Below are positions 51,319 to 59,067 of a stretch of 64,000 bases of DNA, piece by piece. The position numbers and the translations under genes were made by a program. The stretch covers positions 88,665 through 152,664 of the forward strand of contig NZ_DASZKT010000029.1 of assembly GCF_035552695.1 (NCBI RefSeq), read 5' to 3'. Source of the DNA: Actinospica sp035552695 (GTDB taxonomy: Bacteria > Actinomycetota > Actinomycetes > Streptomycetales > Catenulisporaceae). Within the stretch, counting starts at the first letter, position 1; each line of letters begins with the position of its first letter. The notes beneath the pieces were generated by a model. The model did not search any database. It was not told the origin of the DNA and saw only the letters and a list, made by a program, of their open reading frames with translations.

Positions 51319-53316
51319 ATGACTGCGATTGCGGAACGGCCGGTCTCAACCGGCCGCCCCCCGGGCCCACCGGAGGCCGCACACCGGGCCAACGAGGCCG
51401 CACGCGAGCACCTGCTCTCGCTGCAGGACCCGGCAGGCTGGTGGAAGGGGGAGCTGGCGACCAACGTCACGATGGACGCCGAGGACCTGCTGCTGCGCGA
51501 GTTCCTCGGGATCTCGGATCCGCTGACCGTCGAGCAGACGGCTCGGTGGATCCGCTCCCAGCAACGCGCCGACGGCACCTGGGCCACGTTCCACGGCGGC
51601 CCGGCGGAGCTGTCCACGACCGTCGAGGCGTACGTGGCGCTCCGGCTGGCCGGGGACGCCCCGCTGGACGCCCACATGGCCAGGGCGGCCGAATGGATCA
51701 GGACGCACGGCGGGCTCGAGTCGGCCCGGGTGTTCACCCGGATCTGGCTGGCCCTGTTCGGCCTGTGGAGCTGGGACGACCTGCCGGCCATGCCGCCGGA
51801 ACTGATCTTCCTGCCGAAGCAGGTGCCGCTGAACGTCTACGACTGGGCCTGCTGGGCCAGGCAGACGGTGGTGCCGCTGACGATCGTGTGGCACTACAAG
51901 CCGTGCCGCCCGCTGGCGTTCGGCGTGGACGAGCTGCGCACCGGCGTCACCCCGGGACCTGCGCCGGACGAGGACCGGATCTCGTCGTTCTTCCGGGGCC
52001 TTGACCGCTGGCTGCACCGCTACGAGCGGCGCCGGGTCCCGGCGCTGCGCCGGGCGGCGCTGCGCCAGGCCGCCGAGTGGATCATCGCGCGGCAGGAGGC
52101 GGACGGCTGCTGGGGCGGGATCCAGCCGCCCTGGGTCTACTCCCTGATGGCCCTTCACCTGATGGGCTATCCGATGGACCACCCGGTCATCCGGTCCGGG
52201 ATCGCCGGCCTGGACGGCTTCACCGTGCGCGAGGAGACCCCGGACGGCCCGGTGCGCCGCCTCGAGGCCTGCCAGTCGCCGGTCTGGGATACCGCGCTGG
52301 CGCTGGTGGCGCTGGCCGACGCGGGCGTGTCGCCGCGGGATCCGGCATACGTCAGCGGCACCGACTGGCTGCTCGGCGAGGAGGTGACCGTCAAGGGCGA
52401 CTGGTCGGTGCGCCGTCCGACGCTGGCGCCCGGCGGCTGGGCCTTCGAGTTCGCGAACGACGGCTACCCGGACACCGACGACACCGCCGAGATCCTGCTG
52501 GCGCTGATGCGGGCGCGCAATCCCGACGGCGAGCCGGTGCGCGAGCGCCGGATCCGGTCGGCGATGGACCGCGGCCTGGCCTGGGTCGGCGGGATGCAGA
52601 GCAAGGACGGCGGTTGGGGCGCGTTCGACGCGGACAACACCCGCGCGCTCATCAACAAGCTGCCGTTCTGCGACTTCGGCGCGGTGATCGACCCGCCGTC
52701 GGCCGACGTGACCGCGCACATCGTCGAGGCCTACGCCGTGCTCGGCAAGCCGCACGACCCGGCCGCGCTGCGCGGGATCCGCTGGCTGCTGGACAACCAG
52801 GAGCGCGGCGGTTCCTGGTTCGGCCGCTGGGGCGCCAACCACGTGTACGGCACCGGCGCCGTGGTGCCGGCGCTGGTCGCGGCGGGCGTCGCGGCCTCGC
52901 ATCCGGCGCTGCGCCGGGCGACCGCGTGGCTGCTCGCGCATCAGAACCTGGACGGAGGCTGGGGCGAGGACCTGCGCTCGTACGTCGATCCCGCGTGGAT
53001 CGGCCGCGGCGAGTCCACCGCCTCGCAGACCGCCTGGGCGCTGCTCGCGCTGCTGGCCGTGGCCGAGACCCCGTCCGCCGTGACGGACGAGGTGCGCGCC
53101 GCGATCGACCGCGGCGTGCTCCACCTGGCGGAGACTCAGCGCACGGACGGGACCTGGGACGAGGAGCTGTTCACCGGCACCGGCTTCCCGGGCGACTTCT
53201 ACATCAACTACCACCTGTACCGGCTTGTCTTTCCGCTGACCGCGCTCGGTCGCGCCGTAGACTTTTACAGTGTGAATGAGCGCACCGCCGATTACGACGT
53301 TGTGGAAACCCGATGA
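51319..53316 (+). CDS. shc: squalene-hopene cyclase
   Basis: 665 residues from ATG 51319, with GAGGAGG nine bases upstream. The proton-donating D-x-D-D motif is D385-T-D-D388 (Y-P-D-T-D-D-T-A). Many QW repeats line the two alpha-barrels (for example Q-E-A-D-G-C-W-G, Q-S-K-D-G-G-W-G, Q-N-L-D-G-G-W-G, Q-R-T-D-G-T-W). Converts squalene to hopene/hopanol at the membrane. The stop overlaps the next gene (ATGA). Confidence 0.97.
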   Translation: MTAIAERPVSTGRPPGPPEAAHRANEAAREHLLSLQDPAGWWKGELATNVTMDAEDLLLREFLGISDPLTVEQTARWIRSQQRADGTWATFHGGPAELSTTVEAYVALRLAGDAPLDAHMARAAEWIRTHGGLESARVFTRIWLALFGLWSWDDLPAMPPELIFLPKQVPLNVYDWACWARQTVVPLTIVWHYKPCRPLAFGVDELRTGVTPGPAPDEDRISSFFRGLDRWLHRYERRRVPALRRAALRQAAEWIIARQEADGCWGGIQPPWVYSLMALHLMGYPMDHPVIRSGIAGLDGFTVREETPDGPVRRLEACQSPVWDTALALVALADAGVSPRDPAYVSGTDWLLGEEVTVKGDWSVRRPTLAPGGWAFEFANDGYPDTDDTAEILLALMRARNPDGEPVRERRIRSAMDRGLAWVGGMQSKDGGWGAFDADNTRALINKLPFCDFGAVIDPPSADVTAHIVEAYAVLGKPHDPAALRGIRWLLDNQERGGSWFGRWGANHVYGTGAVVPALVAAGVAASHPALRRATAWLLAHQNLDGGWGEDLRSYVDPAWIGRGESTASQTAWALLALLAVAETPSAVTDEVRAAIDRGVLHLAETQRTDGTWDEELFTGTGFPGDFYINYHLYRLVFPLTALGRAVDFYSVNERTADYDVVETR

Positions 53317-54908
53317 GCGAGCTTGCGAGCGAATCCATGGGCGCGGTGGCGGACGCTCGACCCGGCGCCGGTGAACCGGTTACCGGCGCCCCGGTGACGG
53401 TCGCGGCCGCGCTCGGCCTCGAGGCGCGGGCGCTGCGGCGCGGCGCGGGCCTGGAGACGAGCGTGGTGACCGTGGGGATGCGGGCCGCGCGGGCGGCCCG
53501 GGTGCTGCCGCGGGACGGCGCCCCGGTGGTGCTCGCGGGCGTGGCCGGCGGGCTGTCGGCCGACGTGCGCGCGGGCGACGTCGTGGTGTCCACCGAGATC
53601 CACGGCCCGGACGGCTCCGTGGTCCGCTCCCCCGCCGCGCCGCTGCTGGCCGCGGCGCTCGGCAGGATCCTGCCGGAGACCCGGGTGCATCTCGGCCCGA
53701 CCGTGACCACGGACCGGGTCGTGCACGGCAAGCGCCGCAAGGCCCTGGCCGCCGAGGGCTACCTCGCGGTGGACATGGAGGCCTCGGTCCTCGGCACGCT
53801 CACGGACGCGCCGTTCGCGACGGTCCGGGTCGTGGTGGACGACGCGAACGCGGGGCTGATGCATCCGGCCACCCTGGGCCGCGGGCGCGCCGCGCTCAAG
53901 ACCCTGGCGAAGCTGGTCCCCGCGATCGAGTCCTGGGCCGCGGCGGCGCATCCGTCGCGCCGGGTCGTGCTCGCCTCGCCGCGTTCGTTCTGCGCGGGCG
54001 TGGAGCGCGCGATCGAGATCGTCGAGCAGGCGCTGGAGACCTACGGGCCTCCGGTGTACGTGCGGCGGCAGATCGTGCACAACACGTACGTGGTGGCGGA
54101 CCTGGAACGACGCGGCGCGGTCTTCGTGGAGGAACTCGAGGAGGTCCCGGACGGCGTTCCGGTCGTGCTCTCGGCGCACGGCGTGGCCCCCTCGGTGCGG
54201 CTCGAGGCAGACGCCCGCAGGCTGGCCGTGGTCGACGCGACCTGCCCGCTGGTGGCCAAGGTGCACTCCGAGGCGCGCCGGGCGCTGCGCGACGGCAACA
54301 GCGTCGTGTTCATCGGGCACCCGAACCACGACGAGTCCGAGGGCCTGATGGGCGAGGACCCGAACCCGGACCGGCCGCGGATCCACCTGGTCGAGACCCC
54401 GGAGCAGGTCAAGGCCCTGGAGGTGCCGGACCCGGACCGGGTCGCCTACCTGATGCAGACCACGCTGGCCGAGGACGAGGCCGAGAACGTGGTCGGCGCG
54501 CTGCGGGAGACCTTCCCGGGCATCGGCGAGCCGCCGAGCTCCGACATCTGCTACGCGACGACGAACCGGCAGCGCGCGATCCGCGACGTGGCCGCGGGCG
54601 CCGACGTGGTGCTGGTGGTCGGCTCGCCGAACTCGTCCAACTCGCTGCGCCTGGTCGAAGTGGCCGAGCGCGTGGGGGCCGCCGCCTACCTGGTGGACGG
54701 CCCCGAGCAAGTCGATCCCGAATGGCTGGCCGGCGCGGGCGTCGTCGGCCTCACAGCGGGCGCCTCGGCGCCCGCCCCCCTGGTGGAGGCGGTGGTCGCG
54801 GCGCTTGCCGCGCTCGGCCCGATCCGCCGCGAGGAGCCCTCGGGCATCGAGGAGACCTACCGCTTCACCCTGCCGGCGATGCCCGCACTGCCGACGAAGA
54901 AAGCCTGA
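53313..54908 (+). CDS. ispH: HpnG nucleosidase fused to IspH reductase
   Basis: 531 residues. Residues about 28-212 are a nucleoside-phosphorylase-like HpnG (V-L-A-G-V-A-G-G-L, V-D-M-E-A-S-V-L), which removes adenine from adenosylhopane. Residues about 217-531 are a complete IspH, with the three iron-sulfur cysteines C227 (S-F-C-A-G-V), C311 (D-A-T-C-P-L-V) and C413 (D-I-C-Y-A-T), and H-P-N-H-D-E-S-E-G. IspH makes IPP and DMAPP, the last MEP-pathway step. There is no stop or frameshift between them. The start repeats the M-S-E-L-A-S-E-S of the leader ORF at 45370. Overlaps shc by four bases and ends ten bases before hpnH. Confidence 0.93.
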   Translation: MSELASESMGAVADARPGAGEPVTGAPVTVAAALGLEARALRRGAGLETSVVTVGMRAARAARVLPRDGAPVVLAGVAGGLSADVRAGDVVVSTEIHGPDGSVVRSPAAPLLAAALGRILPETRVHLGPTVTTDRVVHGKRRKALAAEGYLAVDMEASVLGTLTDAPFATVRVVVDDANAGLMHPATLGRGRAALKTLAKLVPAIESWAAAAHPSRRVVLASPRSFCAGVERAIEIVEQALETYGPPVYVRRQIVHNTYVVADLERRGAVFVEELEEVPDGVPVVLSAHGVAPSVRLEADARRLAVVDATCPLVAKVHSEARRALRDGNSVVFIGHPNHDESEGLMGEDPNPDRPRIHLVETPEQVKALEVPDPDRVAYLMQTTLAEDEAENVVGALRETFPGIGEPPSSDICYATTNRQRAIRDVAAGADVVLVVGSPNSSNSLRLVEVAERVGAAAYLVDGPEQVDPEWLAGAGVVGLTAGASAPAPLVEAVVAALAALGPIRREEPSGIEETYRFTLPAMPALPTKKA

Positions 54909-54918
54909 GAGGGGAACC

Positions 54919-55923
54919 ATGTCCATTCCGATGCGGCAGTCCGCGAGGCTCGGCGCCTACCTGTTCAAGCAGAAGATCAAGGGAATCAAGAAGTTCCCGC
55001 TGATCGTCGAGCTCGAACCGCTCTTCGCATGCAACCTGGCGTGCGCCGGCTGCGGAAAGATCCAGCATCCGGCCTCGATCCTGAAGCAGCGCATGCCGGT
55101 CGAGCAGGCCGTCGGCGCCATCACGGAGTCGGGCGCGCCGATGGTCTCGATCGCGGGCGGCGAGCCGCTGATGCACCCGCAGATCGACGAGATCGTCCGG
55201 CAGCTGATCGCCAAGAAGAAGTTCGTCTACCTGTGCACGAACGGGCTGCTGCTCAAGAAGCACATCCACAAGTTCAAGCCGTCCCCGTACTTCGCCTGGG
55301 TCGTGCACATCGACGGACTGAAGGAGGCGCACGACCGGGCGGTGAGCAAGGAGGGCGGCTTCGAGGGCGCGGTCGAGGCGATCAAGATCGCCCGCGAGGC
55401 CGGGTTCAAGGTCAACACGAACACCACCTTCTTCAACACCGACACGGCCCAGTCGGTGATCGAGGTGCTCGACTACCTGAACGACGACCTCAAGGTCGAC
55501 AACATGATGATCTCCCCGGCGTACGCGTACGAGAAGGCGCCGGACCAGGAGCACTTCCTCGGCGTCACGCAGACCCGTGAGCTGTTCAAGAAGGCGTTCG
55601 CGGACGGCCGGCGCAAGAAGTGGCGGATGAACCACTCGGCGCTCTTCCTGGACTTCCTGGAGGGCAAGGAGGACTTCGAGTGCACCCCATGGGGCATTCC
55701 GTCCTACTCGCTGTTCGGCTGGCAGCGGCCCTGCTACCTGCTGAACGACGGCTACGTGGACACGTACAAGGAACTGATCGAGACGACGGACTGGGACAAG
55801 TTCGGCCGGGGCAAGGACCCGCGCTGCGCCAACTGCATGGCGCACTGCGGCTACGAGCCCTCGGCGGTGCTGGCCACCATGTCCTCGCTGAAGCAGTCGA
55901 TCCGGGCGGCGAGAGACATCTAA
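54919..55923 (+). CDS. hpnH: radical SAM adenosyl-hopene transferase HpnH
   Basis: 334 residues, with GAGGGG upstream. The radical-SAM cluster motif C-N-L-A-C-A-G-C is near residue 38; a conserved I-A-G-G-E-P-L-M-H follows, and C-terminal cysteines (R-C-A-N-C-M-A-H-C) may hold a second site. HpnH joins the 5'-deoxyadenosyl radical to hopene, giving adenosylhopane, which the HpnG part of the previous gene then depurinates. Last gene of the locus; a strong hairpin follows. Confidence 0.96.
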   Translation: MSIPMRQSARLGAYLFKQKIKGIKKFPLIVELEPLFACNLACAGCGKIQHPASILKQRMPVEQAVGAITESGAPMVSIAGGEPLMHPQIDEIVRQLIAKKKFVYLCTNGLLLKKHIHKFKPSPYFAWVVHIDGLKEAHDRAVSKEGGFEGAVEAIKIAREAGFKVNTNTTFFNTDTAQSVIEVLDYLNDDLKVDNMMISPAYAYEKAPDQEHFLGVTQTRELFKKAFADGRRKKWRMNHSALFLDFLEGKEDFECTPWGIPSYSLFGWQRPCYLLNDGYVDTYKELIETTDWDKFGRGKDPRCANCMAHCGYEPSAVLATMSSLKQSIRAARDI

Positions 55924-55938
55924 GCTTCCGTTAAGCCT

Positions 55939-55974
55939 CGGGTGCCCGTGCTCTGGCGCGGGCACCCGCTTTTG
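55939..55974 (+). terminator. terminator of hopanoid operon
   Basis: Perfect 10-bp stem CGGGTGCCCG (55939-55948) / CGGGCACCCG (55959-55968), 10-base loop, followed by CTTTT. Confidence 0.9.
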
Positions 55975-56052
55975 GGAGATCATGGCCGGGTCGCGTCCGT
56001 GGCGGGTACGGGTACGGGCGGCGACCTGAACCTCACCGGCGGCGGGAATTTC

Positions 56053-57123
56053 ATGGTTCGAGCAGGACGGGAGCGGGCGCGGCGACGGTCCGTCGGGCTC
56101 GCGGTCGCGGGCGCCGGGGTGATCGCGGTGGGCGCCGGAGTCCTGTGGCCCACCGTGCTCAGCCACCGGAACACCGCGTACGCGGGCTCGAGCGGCGGCG
56201 TCATCCCGATCCCCTCGGCCGACGCGTCGGCCGCCGGCTCGTACTGGGCCTCCCGGCTGAGTACGACGGCCTCGCCCACCGCGCCGAAGGCGTCCGGCTC
56301 GGCCGCCGCGATCATCAACGGCGGCTCCGCGCTGCCCAACCCGACCGCCAACGGGATAGGCCCGAGCTCGTCGAGCGGCAATCAGAAGGCCGCGTTCAGC
56401 GCGGCGGCCGGCTCGCCGATGGCGGTCTCCAGCCCGCTCTCCGGCGGCGCCTTCAGCGGGGTGTCGCAGGTGGGCGCGATGTTCAGCACCTCGGACGGAT
56501 CGATCTCCGGCCAGGGCCACTACTGCACCGGAAGCGTCGTCAACAGCCCCGAGGGCGACATCGTGGTGACGGCGGCGCACTGCGTGTACGACTCCTCGGG
56601 CGTCTACACGGACATCGCCTTCGTGCCCGGCTACCACGACGGCCAGGACCCGTACGGCGTGTGGATCCCGTCCGCCGTGATCGTCCCGCCGCAGTGGGCC
56701 TCGAGCAGCGATCCGAACTACGACGTGGCCTTCCTGGTCGTGCACGAGGAGGGCTCCGGGACGAAGATCCAGGACATGGTCGGCGGCGACGACCTCGGCC
56801 TGACCCCGGGTTACACGAATCTCACACAGGTCGTCGGCTACCCGGAGTCCACCGAGCAGCCGGTGAGCTGCACGAACTACACCGCCGAGTTCAGCGACTC
56901 CTCGCTGACGACGCCGCAGCTCCAGTTCGACTGCGACAACTATCCCGGCGGCACCAGCGGTGGGCCCTTCCTGCAGGCCGTGGATTCGAACACGGAACTC
57001 GGCACGGTGGTGGGCGTCATCGGCGGTTATGAGGCCGGGGGCGACGATCCGGACGTGTCGTACTCGGTCTACTTCGGCGACTGGGTCGGCTCGCTGTACG
57101 CGCAGGCGGAATCCGAAGGCTGA
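56053..57123 (+). CDS. secreted trypsin-like serine protease
   Basis: 356 residues from ATG 56053. A basic start and hydrophobic run (R-R-R-S-V-G-L-A-V-A-G-A-G-V-I-A) make a signal peptide or anchor, then a Ser/Ala/Pro-rich segment to about 130. The protease domain has His in V-T-A-A-H-C-V, Asp in N-Y-D-V-A-F-L and Ser in G-G-T-S-G-G-P-F, and four Cys that could form two disulfides. It acts outside the cell; substrate unknown. The operon terminator separates it from hpnH. Confidence 0.9.
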   Translation: MVRAGRERARRRSVGLAVAGAGVIAVGAGVLWPTVLSHRNTAYAGSSGGVIPIPSADASAAGSYWASRLSTTASPTAPKASGSAAAIINGGSALPNPTANGIGPSSSSGNQKAAFSAAAGSPMAVSSPLSGGAFSGVSQVGAMFSTSDGSISGQGHYCTGSVVNSPEGDIVVTAAHCVYDSSGVYTDIAFVPGYHDGQDPYGVWIPSAVIVPPQWASSSDPNYDVAFLVVHEEGSGTKIQDMVGGDDLGLTPGYTNLTQVVGYPESTEQPVSCTNYTAEFSDSSLTTPQLQFDCDNYPGGTSGGPFLQAVDSNTELGTVVGVIGGYEAGGDDPDVSYSVYFGDWVGSLYAQAESEG

Positions 57124-57177
57124 TATTCCGGGCCGTCGGCCGTGTCACGGCTGTCCACCTGTGGTCATGCGCAGTTC

Positions 57178-57215
57178 GTAGCATTCGCGAAACAGATCCG
57201 CTACCGGGGTGTCAC
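57178..57215 (+). promoter_or_regulatory. possible GlnR box upstream of ammonium transporter
   Basis: Four pentamers at exact 11-bp steps: GTAGC (57178), GAAAC (57189), GCTAC (57200), GTCAC (57211). The GlnR pattern is GTnAC-n6-GAAAC-n6-GTnAC-n6-GAAAC; one box is perfect, two have a single mismatch and the last is poor. Gene context (amtB is a classic GlnR target) strengthens it. Confidence 0.4.
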
Positions 57216-57325
57216 GGCGCGATGTCAAGGTGCGCGCAATATCGCGAAACCCTTTGCCACACACGGGTTCTCCGCGTGATCAACCGCACCATGCACGTTC
57301 ACGAAGCTGACGAACGGAGCGCACA

Positions 57326-58780
57326 GTGCACCTCTCTTACATCCCGTACCCGGCAACCGGATATTCGTCCGGGGACGCCGCCTGGCAGCTGACCGCGGCC
57401 ACCCTCGTCGGGCTGATGAGCCTGCCGGGACTGGCCGTTCTGTACGGCGGCCTGGTCCAGAAGAAATGGGCCGTCAACACGATGCTGATGGCCTTCAGCG
57501 CATTCTCCCTGGTACTGCTGGTATGGGCGCTGTGGGCGTTCAACATGGGATTCGGCAGCCCATGGATCAAGACCACGGTGGCGGGAGGCAACAGCGGTTT
57601 CGTCGGCGTGCCGAAGACGTCGCTCGGCGCCGGGCAGGAATCGCAAGCCTCGATCCCGCTGCTGTCCGGCCTGATGCCGCCCTTCAATTTCTCCGAATCG
57701 GCGCTGTTCTACTTCCAATTCGTATTCGCCGCGATTACCCCGCTGCTGTGGCTCGGGTCGGTGATCGGCCGGATGAGCTTCAAGGCCTGGATCATCATCG
57801 TGCCGCTGTGGACCACGATCGTCTACTCGGTGGACGCGTTCATGCTGTGGGGCGGCGGTTTCTGGGCCGGCATGGGCGCCGTGGACTACTCCGGCGGTTA
57901 CGTGATCCACCTGTCGGCGGGCACCGCGGGCTTCGTGGCGGCGGCGGTGATCGGGCCGCGGCTGAAGAAGGACCGCGAGCACGGCGCGCCGAACAACCTG
58001 CTGCTGTGCGCGACCGGCGCCGGTATCCTGTGGCTCGGCTGGAACGGCTTCAACGGCGGTGACCCGTACTTCGCCGGCGCGGACGCGGCCATGGCCGTGG
58101 TCAACACGAACATCTGCACCGCCATCGCGCTGCTGACCTGGCTGCTGATGGACATGTTCTTCAGCCCGTCGAAGAAGCCGACGCTGCTCGGCTCGATCAA
58201 CGGCATGATCGTCGGCCTGGTGACGATCACCCCGGCGGCCGGCTACGTCAACGGCCTCGGCGCGATCTGCCTCGGCGTGATCAGCTCGGCGGTCGTCTGG
58301 CTCAGCTGGTACAAGCTGTCCAAGAAGTGGATCTTCGCCAAGGTGGACGACACCCTCGGCGTCGTCTACACACACGGCATCGCAGGGCTCTGCGGCGGAT
58401 TGCTGGTGGGCGTCTTCGCGGACCCGAACGTGCTGGTGTACCTCGGCGGGGACTCGAAGTCCTCCCCGTTCTCGGTCACCGGCCTGCTGTACGGCTCGCA
58501 CACCTGGCACCAACTGGAGGTGCAAGCCGGGGCGGCGCTCACGGTCATCTGCTGGACCGCGCTGTGCACGTTCCTGATCCTCAAATTCGTCGGACTGTTC
58601 GTCAAGCTGCGTCTGACGGACGAACAACTCGAAACCGGGGACCTCGCGATCCACGACGAGGTCGTGTATCCGAGCGACACGCTCAGCACATCAGCGGCTG
58701 AACCGGTCCTGGTGGGGGCGGCGGCCCCCACGGCGGAATCCGTCGGCGAGGAATCGGAGGTTCCGGCTGCGGAGGGCTGA
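57326..58780 (+). CDS. amtB: ammonium transporter
   Basis: 484 residues, GTG start, about eleven helices. Amt/Mep family blocks: L-P-G-L-A-V-L-Y-G-G-L, Y-S-G-G-Y-V-I-H-L-S-A-G (pore His), W-L-G-W-N-G-F-N, and D-D-T-L-G-V-V-Y-T-H-G-I-A-G (second pore His). It moves ammonium into the cell when nitrogen is scarce. The polar C-terminus normally contacts GlnK, but no glnK or glnD follows; a terminator does. About 65 residues after the last helix are acidic and not conserved. Confidence 0.95.
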   Translation: MHLSYIPYPATGYSSGDAAWQLTAATLVGLMSLPGLAVLYGGLVQKKWAVNTMLMAFSAFSLVLLVWALWAFNMGFGSPWIKTTVAGGNSGFVGVPKTSLGAGQESQASIPLLSGLMPPFNFSESALFYFQFVFAAITPLLWLGSVIGRMSFKAWIIIVPLWTTIVYSVDAFMLWGGGFWAGMGAVDYSGGYVIHLSAGTAGFVAAAVIGPRLKKDREHGAPNNLLLCATGAGILWLGWNGFNGGDPYFAGADAAMAVVNTNICTAIALLTWLLMDMFFSPSKKPTLLGSINGMIVGLVTITPAAGYVNGLGAICLGVISSAVVWLSWYKLSKKWIFAKVDDTLGVVYTHGIAGLCGGLLVGVFADPNVLVYLGGDSKSSPFSVTGLLYGSHTWHQLEVQAGAALTVICWTALCTFLILKFVGLFVKLRLTDEQLETGDLAIHDEVVYPSDTLSTSAAEPVLVGAAAPTAESVGEESEVPAAEG

Positions 58781-58811
58781 GCCGGATCTCGTTTCCCCGC
58801 ACGGAATGCAC

Positions 58812-58861
58812 CGTATCGTCCCCGTACCGCTCGATTCGGCGGCGCGGGGACGATACGTTTA
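58812..58861 (+). terminator. terminator after ammonium transporter
   Basis: Perfect 13-bp stem CGTATCGTCCCCG (58812-58824) / CGGGGACGATACG (58845-58857), 20-base loop, then TTTA. Confidence 0.88.
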
Positions 58862-59067
58862 CCTCCAATGACACCGCCGTACGCTCCCGTGCGCCCCCAT
58901 AATCGGCGGATGGGCGTGGTGTGCACCGGGTATGGGGAGCGTGTGGGCTAGGCCGATCACGCCCCGTGCCCGGTCGAGCGCTAATTCCGCGCCCTCCCTT
59001 GATTCACGGCCCTGACAGGACGATATACTTCCGACCGCCCACCTGGACGAACGAGAGTGAGCTCGAA

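Noticed and set aside
58781..59067. Small gene between the ammonium transporter and the SpoIIE-type gene
   Set aside because: Only weak frames without ribosome sites; the interval is explained by a terminator and leader.
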